A stretch of 64,000 bases of DNA from Polaribacter sp. Z022 (GTDB taxonomy: Bacteria; Bacteroidota; Bacteroidia; Flavobacteriales; Flavobacteriaceae). This document shows positions 52,796 to 62,025 of the stretch, piece by piece. Within the stretch, counting starts at the first letter, position 1. Each line of letters begins with the position of its first letter. The stretch covers positions 186,001-250,000 of the forward strand of contig NZ_JALCZO010000001.1 in NCBI RefSeq assembly GCF_023555495.1, read 5' to 3'. The translations under genes were made by a program, and so were the position numbers. Below the pieces are notes generated by a model. That model saw only the letters and a list, made by a program, of their open reading frames with translations, had not been told where the DNA came from and did no database searches.

Positions 52796-55700
52796 TTAAT
52801 TTATGATGAACCTTTTAGATACAACTTGATTTTCGGTATTTGTTTTTATAAAATAAATACCTTTTGACAAATTAGATGTATTTATGGTAAGCGTAGAATT
52901 GTTAAAACCATTTTTAACTAAAACTTTTTTACCTAAAGTATTAAACACTTCAACTTTATTTAAACCAGAATTATTTAAAAGTTTAACTGTAACAATTGTT
53001 GATGCAGGGTTAGGGTATAAAACTAACTCGTTTTTAAATTCTAAAAACTTTTCTACAGATAACACACTTGTTTCTGCTGCTTTTAATGTAAATGTTCCTG
53101 TTTCAGATGTGTTTTGAGTTTTAGGTGCATTGGCCTCTAACCAAACTTTAAGGTAAAATGTTGTACCAACTGTTAAATTGTTTAAAGAAATTGCGGTTCC
53201 ACATGCAATTGGAGCCAAACTACTACAAGATTGATAGATTGCAAATTTTAACTGCCCTCCAAAACCAGAACCTTCTATACTAAACTCTCCACTTTGTGGA
53301 ACAATAACAGAAAACCAAACATCTGCAATAACATTGCCAACTGCACAAGAAGGATTGTTATTAGCATTTCCACTATTTAAGTTTCCTGGTGTTTGTTGTC
53401 CAAAAGTTAGCGGAATTGCATTTGAACAATCGTCATTAAATGGAATACAATCTAAACTAAAAGAACTCGTATTATCTATACTTAAAAGATTATTTGTTGC
53501 CCAGGTTACATCATCTACTTTAATACAAGTTAAATTAGGATTATTAACAGATGTAAATAAATTTATTTTTGAAGTGTTATCATTTTTAAGATTTAAACTT
53601 GTTAACTCGTTGTTTGAAATACTTAATTGCGTTAAATTTTTATTGTTTTGAATATCGAAATACTTTAATTTATTAGAAAAAGCATCTATACTAACCAATA
53701 AAGTATTTGAGTAAACATTTAAATTTACCAATTGATTTGTACTACAATTTAACACTTCTAAATTGGGGTTTTTACTTAAATCTAACTTTGTTAACTGATT
53801 ATTAAAACACCATAATTTTGTTAGATCTGAAAAACCAGTAACATCTAAATCTATTAATAAATTAGCACCAACATGTAATTCTTTTAACTTTACATTGGTT
53901 TGTAAATTAATACTTGAAATTGAATTTGAAAATAAATTTAATTTCTCTAAATCTATATTATTTGATAAATTTATAATTGAAATTTGGTTATCGCTAGCAT
54001 TTAAATCTATTAAAGAAGTAAATGCCTCAATACCTGTTAAATCTGAAATATTTTTATCAGAAACATCTAAAATAGTTAGAGCATTTATTTGATCTGTATT
54101 CACATATTTATCTCCTATAATTCCATTTCCTAAACCTAATGATTCTAAATAAGATTCAAAGTTTACATCTGGTATTAAAGTTCCTTCTCCACAAGTTTCA
54201 GAAAAGGTACTATTAGAATCTTTGGTCCAAACAATTGTATTTGTAGCACTATAATTTGCATTATCTACATTAATACATAACAATTTTGGGTTTTGTTGAC
54301 TTTCAAAATTTGTAATATTTGTATTGTTACCGTTTTTAATATTTAAGGTTGATAAATCATTTAACCAACAAACAAGTTCCACTAAAACTATATTTTTTGA
54401 TAAATCTAAACTTTTAATGATGTTGTCATTAATAATAAGTCTCTGTAGTTTTAAATTATTGGTAACATCTATTTCCGAAAGTTTATTTCTTGCAAGTCTT
54501 ATTGTTTCTAATTCTAAATTTTTACTTACATCTATTGAGGTTAAATCATTTTCATTAACATCTAACAGCGTTAAAGAAGTAAAGTCTTCTATACCTGTTA
54601 AATCAGAAATATTACCTGCTCCAATACTTAAAGATATTACCCCAGATATATCTGAAGTTAAAACTTTTCCATTTAAAGAATTATCAGAATCTATATTTAA
54701 ATCTATTAATGCTTGCTCAAAATTAGAATCTGGTATTGCAGTTGTTGGTCCTGTAGAATTATTTTCTAAAACTTTACCAAAATCTTTCCAAACATCTGTA
54801 CCTCTATAAGCAGTATGTGTATTTGTTGGCACATGTAAATCTGCAGTAGCTAATGCAACGTTATCAAAAACATTGGCTGTTATTGCTAAAGGAGTAATCC
54901 AATTTACTTTTACTTGAGTTAAAGAAGTATTAGATAAAGCAAAATTATTAATTGTTGTAACTGTTTTAGGTATTTCTATTTCTGTTAATGCCAAACAATT
55001 GTCAAAAACATAAGAAGATAATGAAGATAGCGTGTTTGGCAAAGTTACATTTGATAACTTATAACATTTATGAAAAGCATAATCTGCAATTGTATGTACA
55101 GTATTAGGAATTACTATATCTGTTAATTTATAACATTCTTGAAAAGCTCTATTTTTAATTTCTTCTAATGAATTAGATAATGAAACTGTTTCTAATTTAA
55201 TACATCTTTGAAAAGAACTTATTCCTACAGATGTAACAGAATTTCCCATAGTTACATTTGTTAAATTTCTACAATCTCTAAAAGCAAATAGTTCTATTTC
55301 TTCTACCAAATTAGGTATAACAATAGAAGTTAAACCACTAGCTTCAAATGAACTCTCGTTTATCTTCTCTAAAGAAGTTGGTAATGATATGCTAGTTAAA
55401 CTTGTACAACTTTGAAAAGCTGAGTCTCCAATAAAATCTACACTATTTGACATACTAATACTTGCTAAATTTGAACAACTATTAAAAACATCATTTTGAA
55501 TTATTGTTACAGAATCTGGTAAAGAAATACTTGTTAACCCACTATTAAAAAATAAATAATCTTTTAATATTTCTATAGAGCTAGGTAATGTAATTGTTGT
55601 TAAGTTAGTACAACCCCAAAAAACACTACTACCCATTTGAGTAATAGAATTTGGTAAATTTATAGTGGTTAAATTTGTACAATTTCTAAAAGTACTATTA

Positions 55701-56050
55701 TAAATTGCTGATAAAGATTCTGGCAAAATAACTTCTACTAAAGATGAGCAGCCCCAAAAAGCATTTTCTCCAATTACATTTACTTCATTTGGTATCGTAA
55801 TTTTTGTAATAGTAGTACATCCATTAAAAGCTCCAATTCCTATTTTAGAAACTGTATAAGAAATTCCATTATTTTCTACAGTACTTTGTAGGTTTAATTC
55901 TCCATTATAACAAGAATTCCCATCTACTTCTACAATTAAATTTGTTGAATCTGTAATTTTATAATTTACTCCATCAATTGTAAAATCTTGAGCATTTATA
56001 AACCCTATTGATATAAATAATGCTAATATTAAAGTAATTTTTGTTTTCAT
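52796..56050 (-). CDS. Secreted leucine-rich-repeat surface protein with type IX sorting domain
   Basis: A 1084-residue protein with a signal peptide (ITLILALFISIGFINAQ). Two kinds of repeats follow: BspA-like LRR_5 (about 60-420; IGENAFWGCSSLVEVILPESL and more than a dozen relatives), then internalin-like LRRs in two blocks (about 440-640 and 650-890; DLTGIEDFTSLTLLDVNEN, LTKLDLSKNPNLEVLNCSTNQ). A beta-sandwich-like domain and a C-terminal T9SS type A sorting domain (LYPNPASTIVTVKL, LSKGIYFIKTNTENQ) end the protein. It is exported by the T9SS and anchored at the surface or released. BspA proteins mediate adhesion in oral Bacteroidota, but the target here is unknown. The TPR-CHAT gene follows on the same strand. 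Confidence 0.9.
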   Translation of the reverse strand: MKTKITLILALFISIGFINAQDFTIDGVNYKITDSTNLIVEVDGNSCYNGELNLQSTVENNGISYTVSKIGIGAFNGCTTITKITIPNEVNVIGENAFWGCSSLVEVILPESLSAIYNSTFRNCTNLTTINLPNSITQMGSSVFWGCTNLTTITLPSSIEILKDYLFFNSGLTSISLPDSVTIIQNDVFNSCSNLASISMSNSVDFIGDSAFQSCTSLTSISLPTSLEKINESSFEASGLTSIVIPNLVEEIELFAFRDCRNLTNVTMGNSVTSVGISSFQRCIKLETVSLSNSLEEIKNRAFQECYKLTDIVIPNTVHTIADYAFHKCYKLSNVTLPNTLSSLSSYVFDNCLALTEIEIPKTVTTINNFALSNTSLTQVKVNWITPLAITANVFDNVALATADLHVPTNTHTAYRGTDVWKDFGKVLENNSTGPTTAIPDSNFEQALIDLNIDSDNSLNGKVLTSDISGVISLSIGAGNISDLTGIEDFTSLTLLDVNENDLTSIDVSKNLELETIRLARNKLSEIDVTNNLKLQRLIINDNIIKSLDLSKNIVLVELVCWLNDLSTLNIKNGNNTNITNFESQQNPKLLCINVDNANYSATNTIVWTKDSNSTFSETCGEGTLIPDVNFESYLESLGLGNGIIGDKYVNTDQINALTILDVSDKNISDLTGIEAFTSLIDLNASDNQISIINLSNNIDLEKLNLFSNSISSINLQTNVKLKELHVGANLLIDLDVTGFSDLTKLWCFNNQLTKLDLSKNPNLEVLNCSTNQLVNLNVYSNTLLVSIDAFSNKLKYFDIQNNKNLTQLSISNNELTSLNLKNDNTSKINLFTSVNNPNLTCIKVDDVTWATNNLLSIDNTSSFSLDCIPFNDDCSNAIPLTFGQQTPGNLNSGNANNNPSCAVGNVIADVWFSVIVPQSGEFSIEGSGFGGQLKFAIYQSCSSLAPIACGTAISLNNLTVGTTFYLKVWLEANAPKTQNTSETGTFTLKAAETSVLSVEKFLEFKNELVLYPNPASTIVTVKLLNNSGLNKVEVFNTLGKKVLVKNGFNNSTLTINTSNLSKGIYFIKTNTENQVVSKRFIIN

Positions 56051-56197
56051 AGTTTTTATATTAGTGTTGTTGATTTTGTTAGTGCAAACGTTGTTATTAT
56101 AATCTATTATTTGCTCATTTTTTATTTCTAATACTTGTAGAGATTACAAACACAAACAATAAATTAAGTGGTAGTTTTTTTTAAAAAGCAACTTATT

Positions 56198-57610
56198 TTA
56201 AATGCCCATTTTTTTATACTCAGAAGTGTTTATAGTTACATTTTTGTTTGAAACTTTAACAACCTTAATTGTCCAACTTTGCCCTTGATGATTTGAGTTT
56301 AATTCTAAAACAAAACCTTGTAAATAAGGATTGTTTAATTTCATACCCAACAATGGCATTTCTATATTTTGGATTGGAAATTCTTTTGTAACCCAAAAAC
56401 TAGCAGAACCTTTAGAGTTTGTATAATTATAATCCACCCTATATTCTTCACAATTATATCCTAAAATAGATTTTGTTTTTCCTGTTTTTTTGTATTCAAA
56501 ATCTTTACCATCAGGTAATTTATCAGACATATTGTACTGATTTCCCATTTGCTCTAAAGAAGTAGATTTTTTCATTTTCATACCAGCAACATTCATAAAA
56601 GCTGTTGATGATTTTGGTGTCATAACCATAGTTACAGAACCTTGACCTTGCATTTCTTTAGCAGCAACAGACATTCCATAAATATCAGGGTAATTACCTA
56701 ACAGAAATTCCATTTCATATTTTTCATTTCTATTATCAGTAATTTCTACTTCAATACTTTTGTTAAATGAAAATGCTTTTGGAATGTTAATAGTAGGAGA
56801 CAGTTTTTTATTGATATAACTTTTATCCGTTTTTGTAATAGAAGTATTGGTTGTAACATTCTTTTTTTCGTTTATAATTTTAGTAACTAAAAACTCAGGC
56901 TCAATTGTGCTAAAATTTCCTAAAACCATAGAAGTCCCTTTAGTTTTTGTATAACTACCGTCATTATTTTCAATTACAGAAGTAACTAACTCACCTTCTC
57001 CATTAAAACTAAAATCTACTTTTTTATCTTTCTGAATATTAATAGTTACAGCCCCTTTTTTTAAAGAATAAGTTTGATAGTTTTTAGTAACAGCTTTTGT
57101 AAAATTATCTTTAGATTTTGCTTTGTTTGGCAATGAAGGATCATAACTTAACTTTAATGTAGCTTCAGAAGGAATTAAAAATTTCCCCTTTTTATTGATT
57201 TCTTCAATACTGATTCCGTTTTTTAAAATCAACACATAACCATCATGAATATCTGCACTATGAGACCACCAAGATCCATTTAATTGAAACTTTTTTTCTT
57301 CTTTCATAATTTTTGTTCTTCCTAATTCATCAATGGTAACACTTCCAAATTTAGTGGTGTGAGAAATTGAAAAATCCCCATAATCTTTATTTTTATTTAC
57401 AGGTAAAGCAACTTCTTTTTTCTTAGTTTTCTTTTTTCCGTTTAACAAACTATCAACAGTTTTATCTGCTTCATTTTCTATTTTATTTTCTACCTTTTGC
57501 TGTACTTTATTTTTTAGTTTTTTCCAAAACTGAGCGTTTGTAGGCGTTATAAAACAAATTGATAAAATTAAAAATGTGGTTAGAATTTTTTGGTTGGTTT
57601 TAAATATCAT
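56198..57610 (-). CDS. Exported DUF4412-like protein of unknown function
   Basis: A 470-residue protein with a signal peptide ending TNAQ and a basic coiled region (FWKKLKNKVQQKVENKIENEADKTVDSLL). The middle is beta-rich, and the C-terminal ~190 residues resemble DUF4412 (SILGYNCEEYRVDYNYTNSKGSASFWVTKEFP, preceded by Met-rich VAGMKMKKSTSLEQMGNQY). Such proteins are periplasmic or surface-exposed and uncharacterised. It diverges from the sigma-factor operon with 98 bp between starts, so it could be a target or antagonist of that system. That is inference. Confidence 0.65.
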   Translation of the reverse strand: MIFKTNQKILTTFLILSICFITPTNAQFWKKLKNKVQQKVENKIENEADKTVDSLLNGKKKTKKKEVALPVNKNKDYGDFSISHTTKFGSVTIDELGRTKIMKEEKKFQLNGSWWSHSADIHDGYVLILKNGISIEEINKKGKFLIPSEATLKLSYDPSLPNKAKSKDNFTKAVTKNYQTYSLKKGAVTINIQKDKKVDFSFNGEGELVTSVIENNDGSYTKTKGTSMVLGNFSTIEPEFLVTKIINEKKNVTTNTSITKTDKSYINKKLSPTINIPKAFSFNKSIEVEITDNRNEKYEMEFLLGNYPDIYGMSVAAKEMQGQGSVTMVMTPKSSTAFMNVAGMKMKKSTSLEQMGNQYNMSDKLPDGKDFEYKKTGKTKSILGYNCEEYRVDYNYTNSKGSASFWVTKEFPIQNIEMPLLGMKLNNPYLQGFVLELNSNHQGQSWTIKVVKVSNKNVTINTSEYKKMGI

Positions 57611-57708
57611 CTTTAAAGTATTTTTTCTTTAATGATTCTAAAACCTAAAGGTTAACATTTTTTTATTTATTTTTATTATTTGTTAACCTTTCACTTTTAA
57701 AAACATTA

Positions 57709-58260
57709 ATGAGCGAACATCAACTAATCTTACTTTTAAAAGATTCTGATAAAGAAGTGCTTAAAATGTTGTACACAGAAAATAGAAATCCCTTTATAAA
57801 TTTTGCAAGAAAATTTCAGATTTCTGAAGAGGACATTCTTGATGTATATCAAGATGCAATAATAGTACTACAAGAAAAAGCTATTAAAGGAGAATTAGAA
57901 AATTTAACCTGCTCTATAAGAACCTTTTTATTTGGTATTGGAAAATATATGTTGTTTGAAAAAGCTCGAAAACATAAAAAGAAATTACCTCTTTTTCCAG
58001 AAAAAAAAGAAGATTACAATTATCTAGAAATTTGTAATGATTTTTTTGAAATTGAAGAAGAACTAAATGAATTACAAGTGTTACTAAAAAATGCTTTTTC
58101 AACATTAGGTAAGAAGTGTAAGGAAGTTTTAACGCTATTTTATTATAGAGGTTATACCATTGATGAAATTTCAGAAACATTAAATTATGAAAATAAAAAT
58201 GTAGCTAAAAGTCAGAAATCAAGATGTATAAAACAATTAAAAGAAAAGATTAAAAAGTAA
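57709..58260 (+). CDS. ECF-like sigma-70 family RNA polymerase sigma factor
   Basis: A 183-residue sigma factor with region 2 (about 20-75; FARKFQISEEDILDVYQDAIIVLQEKA, RTFLFGIGKYMLFEKAR) and region 4 (about 125-180; LGKKCKEVLTLFYYRGYTIDEISETLNYENKNVAKSQKSRCIKQLKEKI). There is no region 1.1 or 3, as in ECF factors. The next gene, 5 bp downstream, is a single-pass membrane protein in the position of an anti-sigma factor, followed by a TPR-CHAT peptidase. A variant -7 box (TATTATTTG, near 57675) precedes it. Confidence 0.9.
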   Translation: MSEHQLILLLKDSDKEVLKMLYTENRNPFINFARKFQISEEDILDVYQDAIIVLQEKAIKGELENLTCSIRTFLFGIGKYMLFEKARKHKKKLPLFPEKKEDYNYLEICNDFFEIEEELNELQVLLKNAFSTLGKKCKEVLTLFYYRGYTIDEISETLNYENKNVAKSQKSRCIKQLKEKIKK

Positions 58261-58265
58261 AACTC

Positions 58266-58901
58266 ATGGAAGAAAAAGAGTTTGATAAAAATCTAAAAAA
58301 AATAATTACTTCTCAAGAACGTAAACTCCAAAAAAAGTATTTACGCTCTGTAGAAGCATCTTTAATTAACACAAATAAAAGTAAAAAATTTAGCTGGTTA
58401 ATAGCTGCTTCTATTGGTTTGTTTATAGGTTTAGGTAGTTATTTGTTTTTATTTAACAACTCTCTTTCTAACGAAGAAATTTACAACACCTACTTTTCTC
58501 CATATGCTAATGTTGTTGAGCCTATTGTAAGAGACAAAGTAAACCTATCAAAAAAAGCAGAAGCATTTAGTTTGTACGAAAGAGGAGAGTATAAAAAAGC
58601 AATTATAAGCTTTAATCTTTTAAGTGATAAAGATTCTATAAATACTGCAACTCTTAATTTTTACAAAGCGAATACCTACATAAAGTTAAATGAGTTTGAA
58701 AAAGCTAAAAAACTTTTTCATAAAGTTATAGAAAATAACAGTAAAGAATGGAAACAAGAAAGTATGTGGTATTTAGCTTTAATTGCTATAAAACTGAATA
58801 ACATAGATACTGCTAAAACGCATTTACAAAACTTACAAAAACAAAATAAACAAGCTTTTAAAACTGAAGAAATAAAAACAATTTTAAGTAATCTTAAATA
58901 G
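58266..58901 (+). CDS. Single-pass membrane TPR protein, candidate anti-sigma factor
   Basis: A 211-residue protein with a 42-residue charged cytoplasmic segment (EEKEFDKNLKKIITSQERKLQKKYLRSVEASL), one transmembrane helix (about 43-63; FSWLIAASIGLFIGLGSYLFLF), and an outer domain with TPR-like helices (KAEAFSLYERGEYKKAIISFNLL, TLNFYKANTYIKLNEFEKAKKLFHKVI, MWYLALIAIKLNNIDTAKTHLQNL). Topology and operon position match an anti-sigma factor, but no HxxxCxxC zinc motif or known anti-sigma domain is visible. The outer TPR region could meet the TPRs of the co-encoded CHAT protein. Confidence 0.75.
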   Translation: MEEKEFDKNLKKIITSQERKLQKKYLRSVEASLINTNKSKKFSWLIAASIGLFIGLGSYLFLFNNSLSNEEIYNTYFSPYANVVEPIVRDKVNLSKKAEAFSLYERGEYKKAIISFNLLSDKDSINTATLNFYKANTYIKLNEFEKAKKLFHKVIENNSKEWKQESMWYLALIAIKLNNIDTAKTHLQNLQKQNKQAFKTEEIKTILSNLK

Positions 58902-58926
58902 ATTTTATTAATGTAAAACCAAAATA

Positions 58927-61662
58927 ATGATTTGTAAAACTAAAATACTTTTTTGCTTTTATTATGTTTGGTTTTTCTTTAGTTTTCAATCTATATCTGC
59001 GCAAAAAACAACTATTAATAGCAATGCAGAACAATTAAAAGAGTTAAAAAACAAAAAACTACAAAGCTCTAAAGATAGCCTTAAACTTGCCCAATTATAC
59101 CTTTATCAATTTATAGAACTACACAAAGAAAAAAAAACTATAAATAACCTTTCTTCTATTGACAATGGAATTTTAGCATGCCCAAAATCTCAAAAAGGAG
59201 ATAGTCTTAAAGCTGTTTTTTATAATAAGAAAGCCTACTTAGAAAGCGAGTTAGGGTTTAGTATGAAAAGCTATAAAAGCATTTTAACCTCTTTAAAATT
59301 ATTAGAAAAAATAGACAATCCAAACTCTGGTTATGTAATGGGTGCCTATCTTTTATTATCTAATAAAAACGCTTATTTCGGAAATTTTGAACAAGCTAAA
59401 CATTACATGCGTTTAGCCGAAAAGACTTACGCTAAAAATAAAACTTTTATTGACCAAAATACTTGGCAATTAAATGGTAATAATCATAGACTTGGAGTTA
59501 TAGCCAAATATCGAAAAATATACATGCTTTGGAAATTGTCTAAAAATTCAAACGATAGTTTATCAATTATAAACACTATGAATTCTTTAGAAAAAATACA
59601 CAACCAATCTAATTTTCATAAAGAAGAAAGAATTTATTATAGTACAGCTCTAAATCATATTGGAGATTGGTATATTACTCATAAACATGATTCTTTAACA
59701 ACTTTTAAAGACATTTCTACTGGTTTAAATTTTCTGTTTAAAGCGCAAAATTTAACAGAAAAAGAAAAATATCCTGGTACAATTTGGTCTATAAAATACA
59801 ACATTGCTAAAGGTTTTACTAAAGGAAACTTGTTAAATAAAGCAGATAGTACAATGGCTGTTTTATTTAAAGGAATCTCTAAAAATGATGGTAGGCTTCC
59901 TTTTTTCTATGCTCAAAAAGGATTGATCAAAGCTAGGAAAAATCAAAAAGATAGCGCGTTATTTTATTTTAACAATTCTATTAAAAAAATTCATCGTGGA
60001 AAAAACATTCTTACCAAAGATTATAAGAATTTTAAACCTAGTAAAAGTTACAATCATACACGTTTACTTCTAAGAATAAGTGAAGAACTTACTAATTATT
60101 ATTCTAAAGACTCTATTGTTCAAAAAAAAATAGCATCTATCTATTATTTAGCTTTGCAACAATTCGAAAACAGTTATTTAGATACCAACTTTAATGCAAA
60201 ACAAAATAATCAGCTTCGTAGAATAATTCAGGGTGTTTTAAGAAATAGAAAAACAGGGTATCTTAATAATTATTTACCTCAAAAAACAATTTTAAACAAG
60301 TTTGAAATTTTTAGAAATAAACTGGAATGGAAAAAGTTTTACGAAAATCGTTACACAAATATTTTACCAGAACTAGATTCTATAAAAAATAGAAATTTAG
60401 AATTAGCTTCTTTAATCAATAAAGCAAAAATTGCTAAAAACGTACCACTTAAGGATTCTATTCAAAAACTTATTTATACTCACGAAGATTACAAAAAAAA
60501 GGAATTTCCTCAGTTAGAATTACTAAGTAACTTTAATTTTTCTATTGATAAATTACAAGATAAATTAACCAATAAAGATCTAATTTTAAAATACATTTTA
60601 TTAAATAATGAAATTGCAATTTATCAAATATCTAAGAACAATTTTAAAGTTCAAATACTTCCTTGGAGAGCAAATGAAAAAAATGAATTAAACAATTTTA
60701 TAAAAAACATTCGTAACAGAAACTACAACTCTAATTTAGGAATAAAATTAGGGCAAAAACTAATACCAGATGTAAATAAAAGTATTACTCACCTTATCAT
60801 TAATCCAGATGGAATGCTATTTAAATTACCTTTTGAAACTTTACAAACAAAAGGAAAATTTACAACAGACCGTTTTCAATTTAGTTATACATCTAATTTA
60901 GGTTTAATAAATTTTAAATCTAATAAAACATCAACATCAAAAGATATTCTTATTTACGCTCCATTATATGCTAATTCAAGCACCAATAATAATATTAGAA
61001 ATAAACCTTCCTTTTTAAAAGGTGCAAGTACAGAAGCTAAAAATATAAGTAAACTATTTCCTTCTAAACTTTATAATGATAAAAATCTAACAAAAGCTAA
61101 ATTCATTTCTACTGCAGTTAAAGGTAAAATTTTGCACTTAGCAATGCATGCAGAAGTAAATTATGATTATCCAGAATTAAGTCGATTGTTGTTTAGTAAT
61201 AATTTAAAAAATGAGGATGAACACTTATACTTAGAAGAATTGTATGGTTTAAGTTTAAATGCAGAATTAGCTATTTTAAGTGCATGTAACACTGGCTCTG
61301 GAATAGAAAAAAATGGAAATTTAGAATCTTTTCAAAGAGCTTTTACTTTTGCTGGAGTACCTGCAACAGTTGTAAGTTTATGGGAAGTACCAGATTCTTC
61401 TACAGAACAAATTATGGTGCTATTCTATAAAAATTTAAAAGAAGGTCAAACAAAATCTGAAGCATTACAAAATGCAAAATTAAAATTTAGAGAAACAAAT
61501 ACTTTTAACAAATTATCTGCTCCATATTTTTGGGCAGGTTTTGTTGTATATGGAGATGATGCTCCAATAACAAATGATAAATCATCTTCATTTTACTTTA
61601 TAATTACTGTTTTAATTATGTTTGTTTTGATGATACTTTATAAGAAAAAAAACAAAGTATAA
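58927..61662 (+). CDS. Intact membrane-anchored TPR-CHAT (caspase-like) protein
   Basis: 911 residues: signal peptide (ILFCFYYVWFFFSFQSISAQ), a long TPR/helical region (about 35-480), a CHAT domain (about 540-880) and a C-terminal membrane helix (FYFIITVLIMFVLMILY) with basic tail. The catalytic dyad is present: His741 in ILHLAMHAE and Cys787 in LAILSACNTGSG. The peptidase would face the periplasm, tethered to the inner membrane. CHAT enzymes are clan CD cysteine proteases related to caspases and separase. It is third gene of the sigma/TPR operon, 25 bp downstream, and paralogous to the split copy at 50051-52731. Confidence 0.9.
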   Translation: MICKTKILFCFYYVWFFFSFQSISAQKTTINSNAEQLKELKNKKLQSSKDSLKLAQLYLYQFIELHKEKKTINNLSSIDNGILACPKSQKGDSLKAVFYNKKAYLESELGFSMKSYKSILTSLKLLEKIDNPNSGYVMGAYLLLSNKNAYFGNFEQAKHYMRLAEKTYAKNKTFIDQNTWQLNGNNHRLGVIAKYRKIYMLWKLSKNSNDSLSIINTMNSLEKIHNQSNFHKEERIYYSTALNHIGDWYITHKHDSLTTFKDISTGLNFLFKAQNLTEKEKYPGTIWSIKYNIAKGFTKGNLLNKADSTMAVLFKGISKNDGRLPFFYAQKGLIKARKNQKDSALFYFNNSIKKIHRGKNILTKDYKNFKPSKSYNHTRLLLRISEELTNYYSKDSIVQKKIASIYYLALQQFENSYLDTNFNAKQNNQLRRIIQGVLRNRKTGYLNNYLPQKTILNKFEIFRNKLEWKKFYENRYTNILPELDSIKNRNLELASLINKAKIAKNVPLKDSIQKLIYTHEDYKKKEFPQLELLSNFNFSIDKLQDKLTNKDLILKYILLNNEIAIYQISKNNFKVQILPWRANEKNELNNFIKNIRNRNYNSNLGIKLGQKLIPDVNKSITHLIINPDGMLFKLPFETLQTKGKFTTDRFQFSYTSNLGLINFKSNKTSTSKDILIYAPLYANSSTNNNIRNKPSFLKGASTEAKNISKLFPSKLYNDKNLTKAKFISTAVKGKILHLAMHAEVNYDYPELSRLLFSNNLKNEDEHLYLEELYGLSLNAELAILSACNTGSGIEKNGNLESFQRAFTFAGVPATVVSLWEVPDSSTEQIMVLFYKNLKEGQTKSEALQNAKLKFRETNTFNKLSAPYFWAGFVVYGDDAPITNDKSSSFYFIITVLIMFVLMILYKKKNKV

Positions 61663-61686
61663 ATACTATTTCAAAAGTATATAAAC

Positions 61687-61718
61687 TAAAAAAAGCATCA
61701 CAAAATTGTGATGCTTTT
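61687..61718. terminator. Intrinsic terminator (minus-strand ncRNA 1; probably also the CHAT operon)
   Basis: AAAAGCATCACAA / TTGTGATGCTTTT thirteen-base stem. The better T-run (seven) is on the minus strand, with a weaker T-rich tail on the plus strand. Confidence 0.85.
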
Positions 61719-61787
61719 ATTTATAAATTGATTAACCCCCTACAGTAAATCAATAAATAAAATTTCTTTATGATACATTCCTAAATG
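61687..61787 (-). ncRNA. Candidate small RNA 1, about 100 nt
   Basis: Predicted from the minus-strand -7 box TACATTTG (61793-61800) to the terminator at 61687. The inside carries a stem (ATTGATT / AATCAAT) closing a loop with CTGTAGGGGG, then a TTTATAAATAA single-stranded stretch, then the terminator. The order of parts, loop sequence and spacing from the upstream direct repeat are the same in candidate RNA 2. There is no plausible start-to-stop peptide. Expression is inferred; the RNA family is not one I recognise. Confidence 0.55.
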
Positions 61788-61792
61788 CTTTA

Positions 61793-61800
61793 CAAATGTA
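61793..61800 (-). promoter_or_regulatory. Minus-strand -7 box TACATTTG of candidate ncRNA 1
   Basis: Perfect TAnnTTTG; the identical octamer occurs at 62026. Exactly 30 nt separate it from the upstream direct repeat in both copies. Confidence 0.55.
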
Positions 61801-61830
61801 AAATTTACTTATTTAATTAAAACCAACTTT

Positions 61831-61860
61831 TGTATAATTGGTTGTAAATAATGTACCAAT
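61831..61860. promoter_or_regulatory. Phased direct repeat (LytTR-like site), copy 1
   Basis: TGTATAATT (61831) and TGTACCAAT (61852) start 21 bp apart, i.e. 9-mers with a 12-bp spacer, as in LytTR-domain binding sites. Confidence 0.5.
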
Positions 61861-61906
61861 AACAATAAATTGTATTAAAACATCTCAAATTAAAACCTTA
61901 TAAAGT

Positions 61907-61938
61907 AAAAAAGCCTCACAAATTTGTGAAGCTTTTTT
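61907..61938 (-). terminator. Intrinsic terminator of candidate ncRNA 2
   Basis: AAAAAAGC / GCTTTTTT and TCACAAA / TTTGTGA pair around one C-A mismatch, with a T-run on each strand. Confidence 0.82.
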
Positions 61939-62020
61939 ATTTATAAATTGGCTAACCCCCTACAGTTAATCAATTTTAAACTCTTTCTTTTCATTGAAAA
62001 GTTACATTTCCCCCAAAATG
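61907..62020 (-). ncRNA. Candidate small RNA 2, about 114 nt
   Basis: Runs from the -7 box TACATTTG (62026-62033) to the terminator at 61907. It shares with RNA 1 a GCATTT..GG 5' segment, the CTGTAGGGGG loop and the TTTATAAATAA stretch. Its loop stem is ATTGATTAAC / GTTAGCCAAT with one mismatch and one G-T pair. The 5' region is longer and holds a GGGGGAAATG stretch. Confidence 0.55.
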
Positions 62021-62025
62021 CACTC

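Larger units (their letters stand above)
61687..61870. repeat. Tandem regulatory repeat, copy 1
   Basis: It pairs with 61907-62102. The best core, 61717-61754 against 61937-61974, is 35 of 38 identical by eye. The terminators, -7 boxes and direct repeats are diverged but in the same order. Confidence 0.75.

Noticed and set aside
52884-54809. Several plus-strand frames opposite the leucine-rich protein
   Set aside because: They follow from the periodic LRR codons on the other strand; no start context or recognisable domain.
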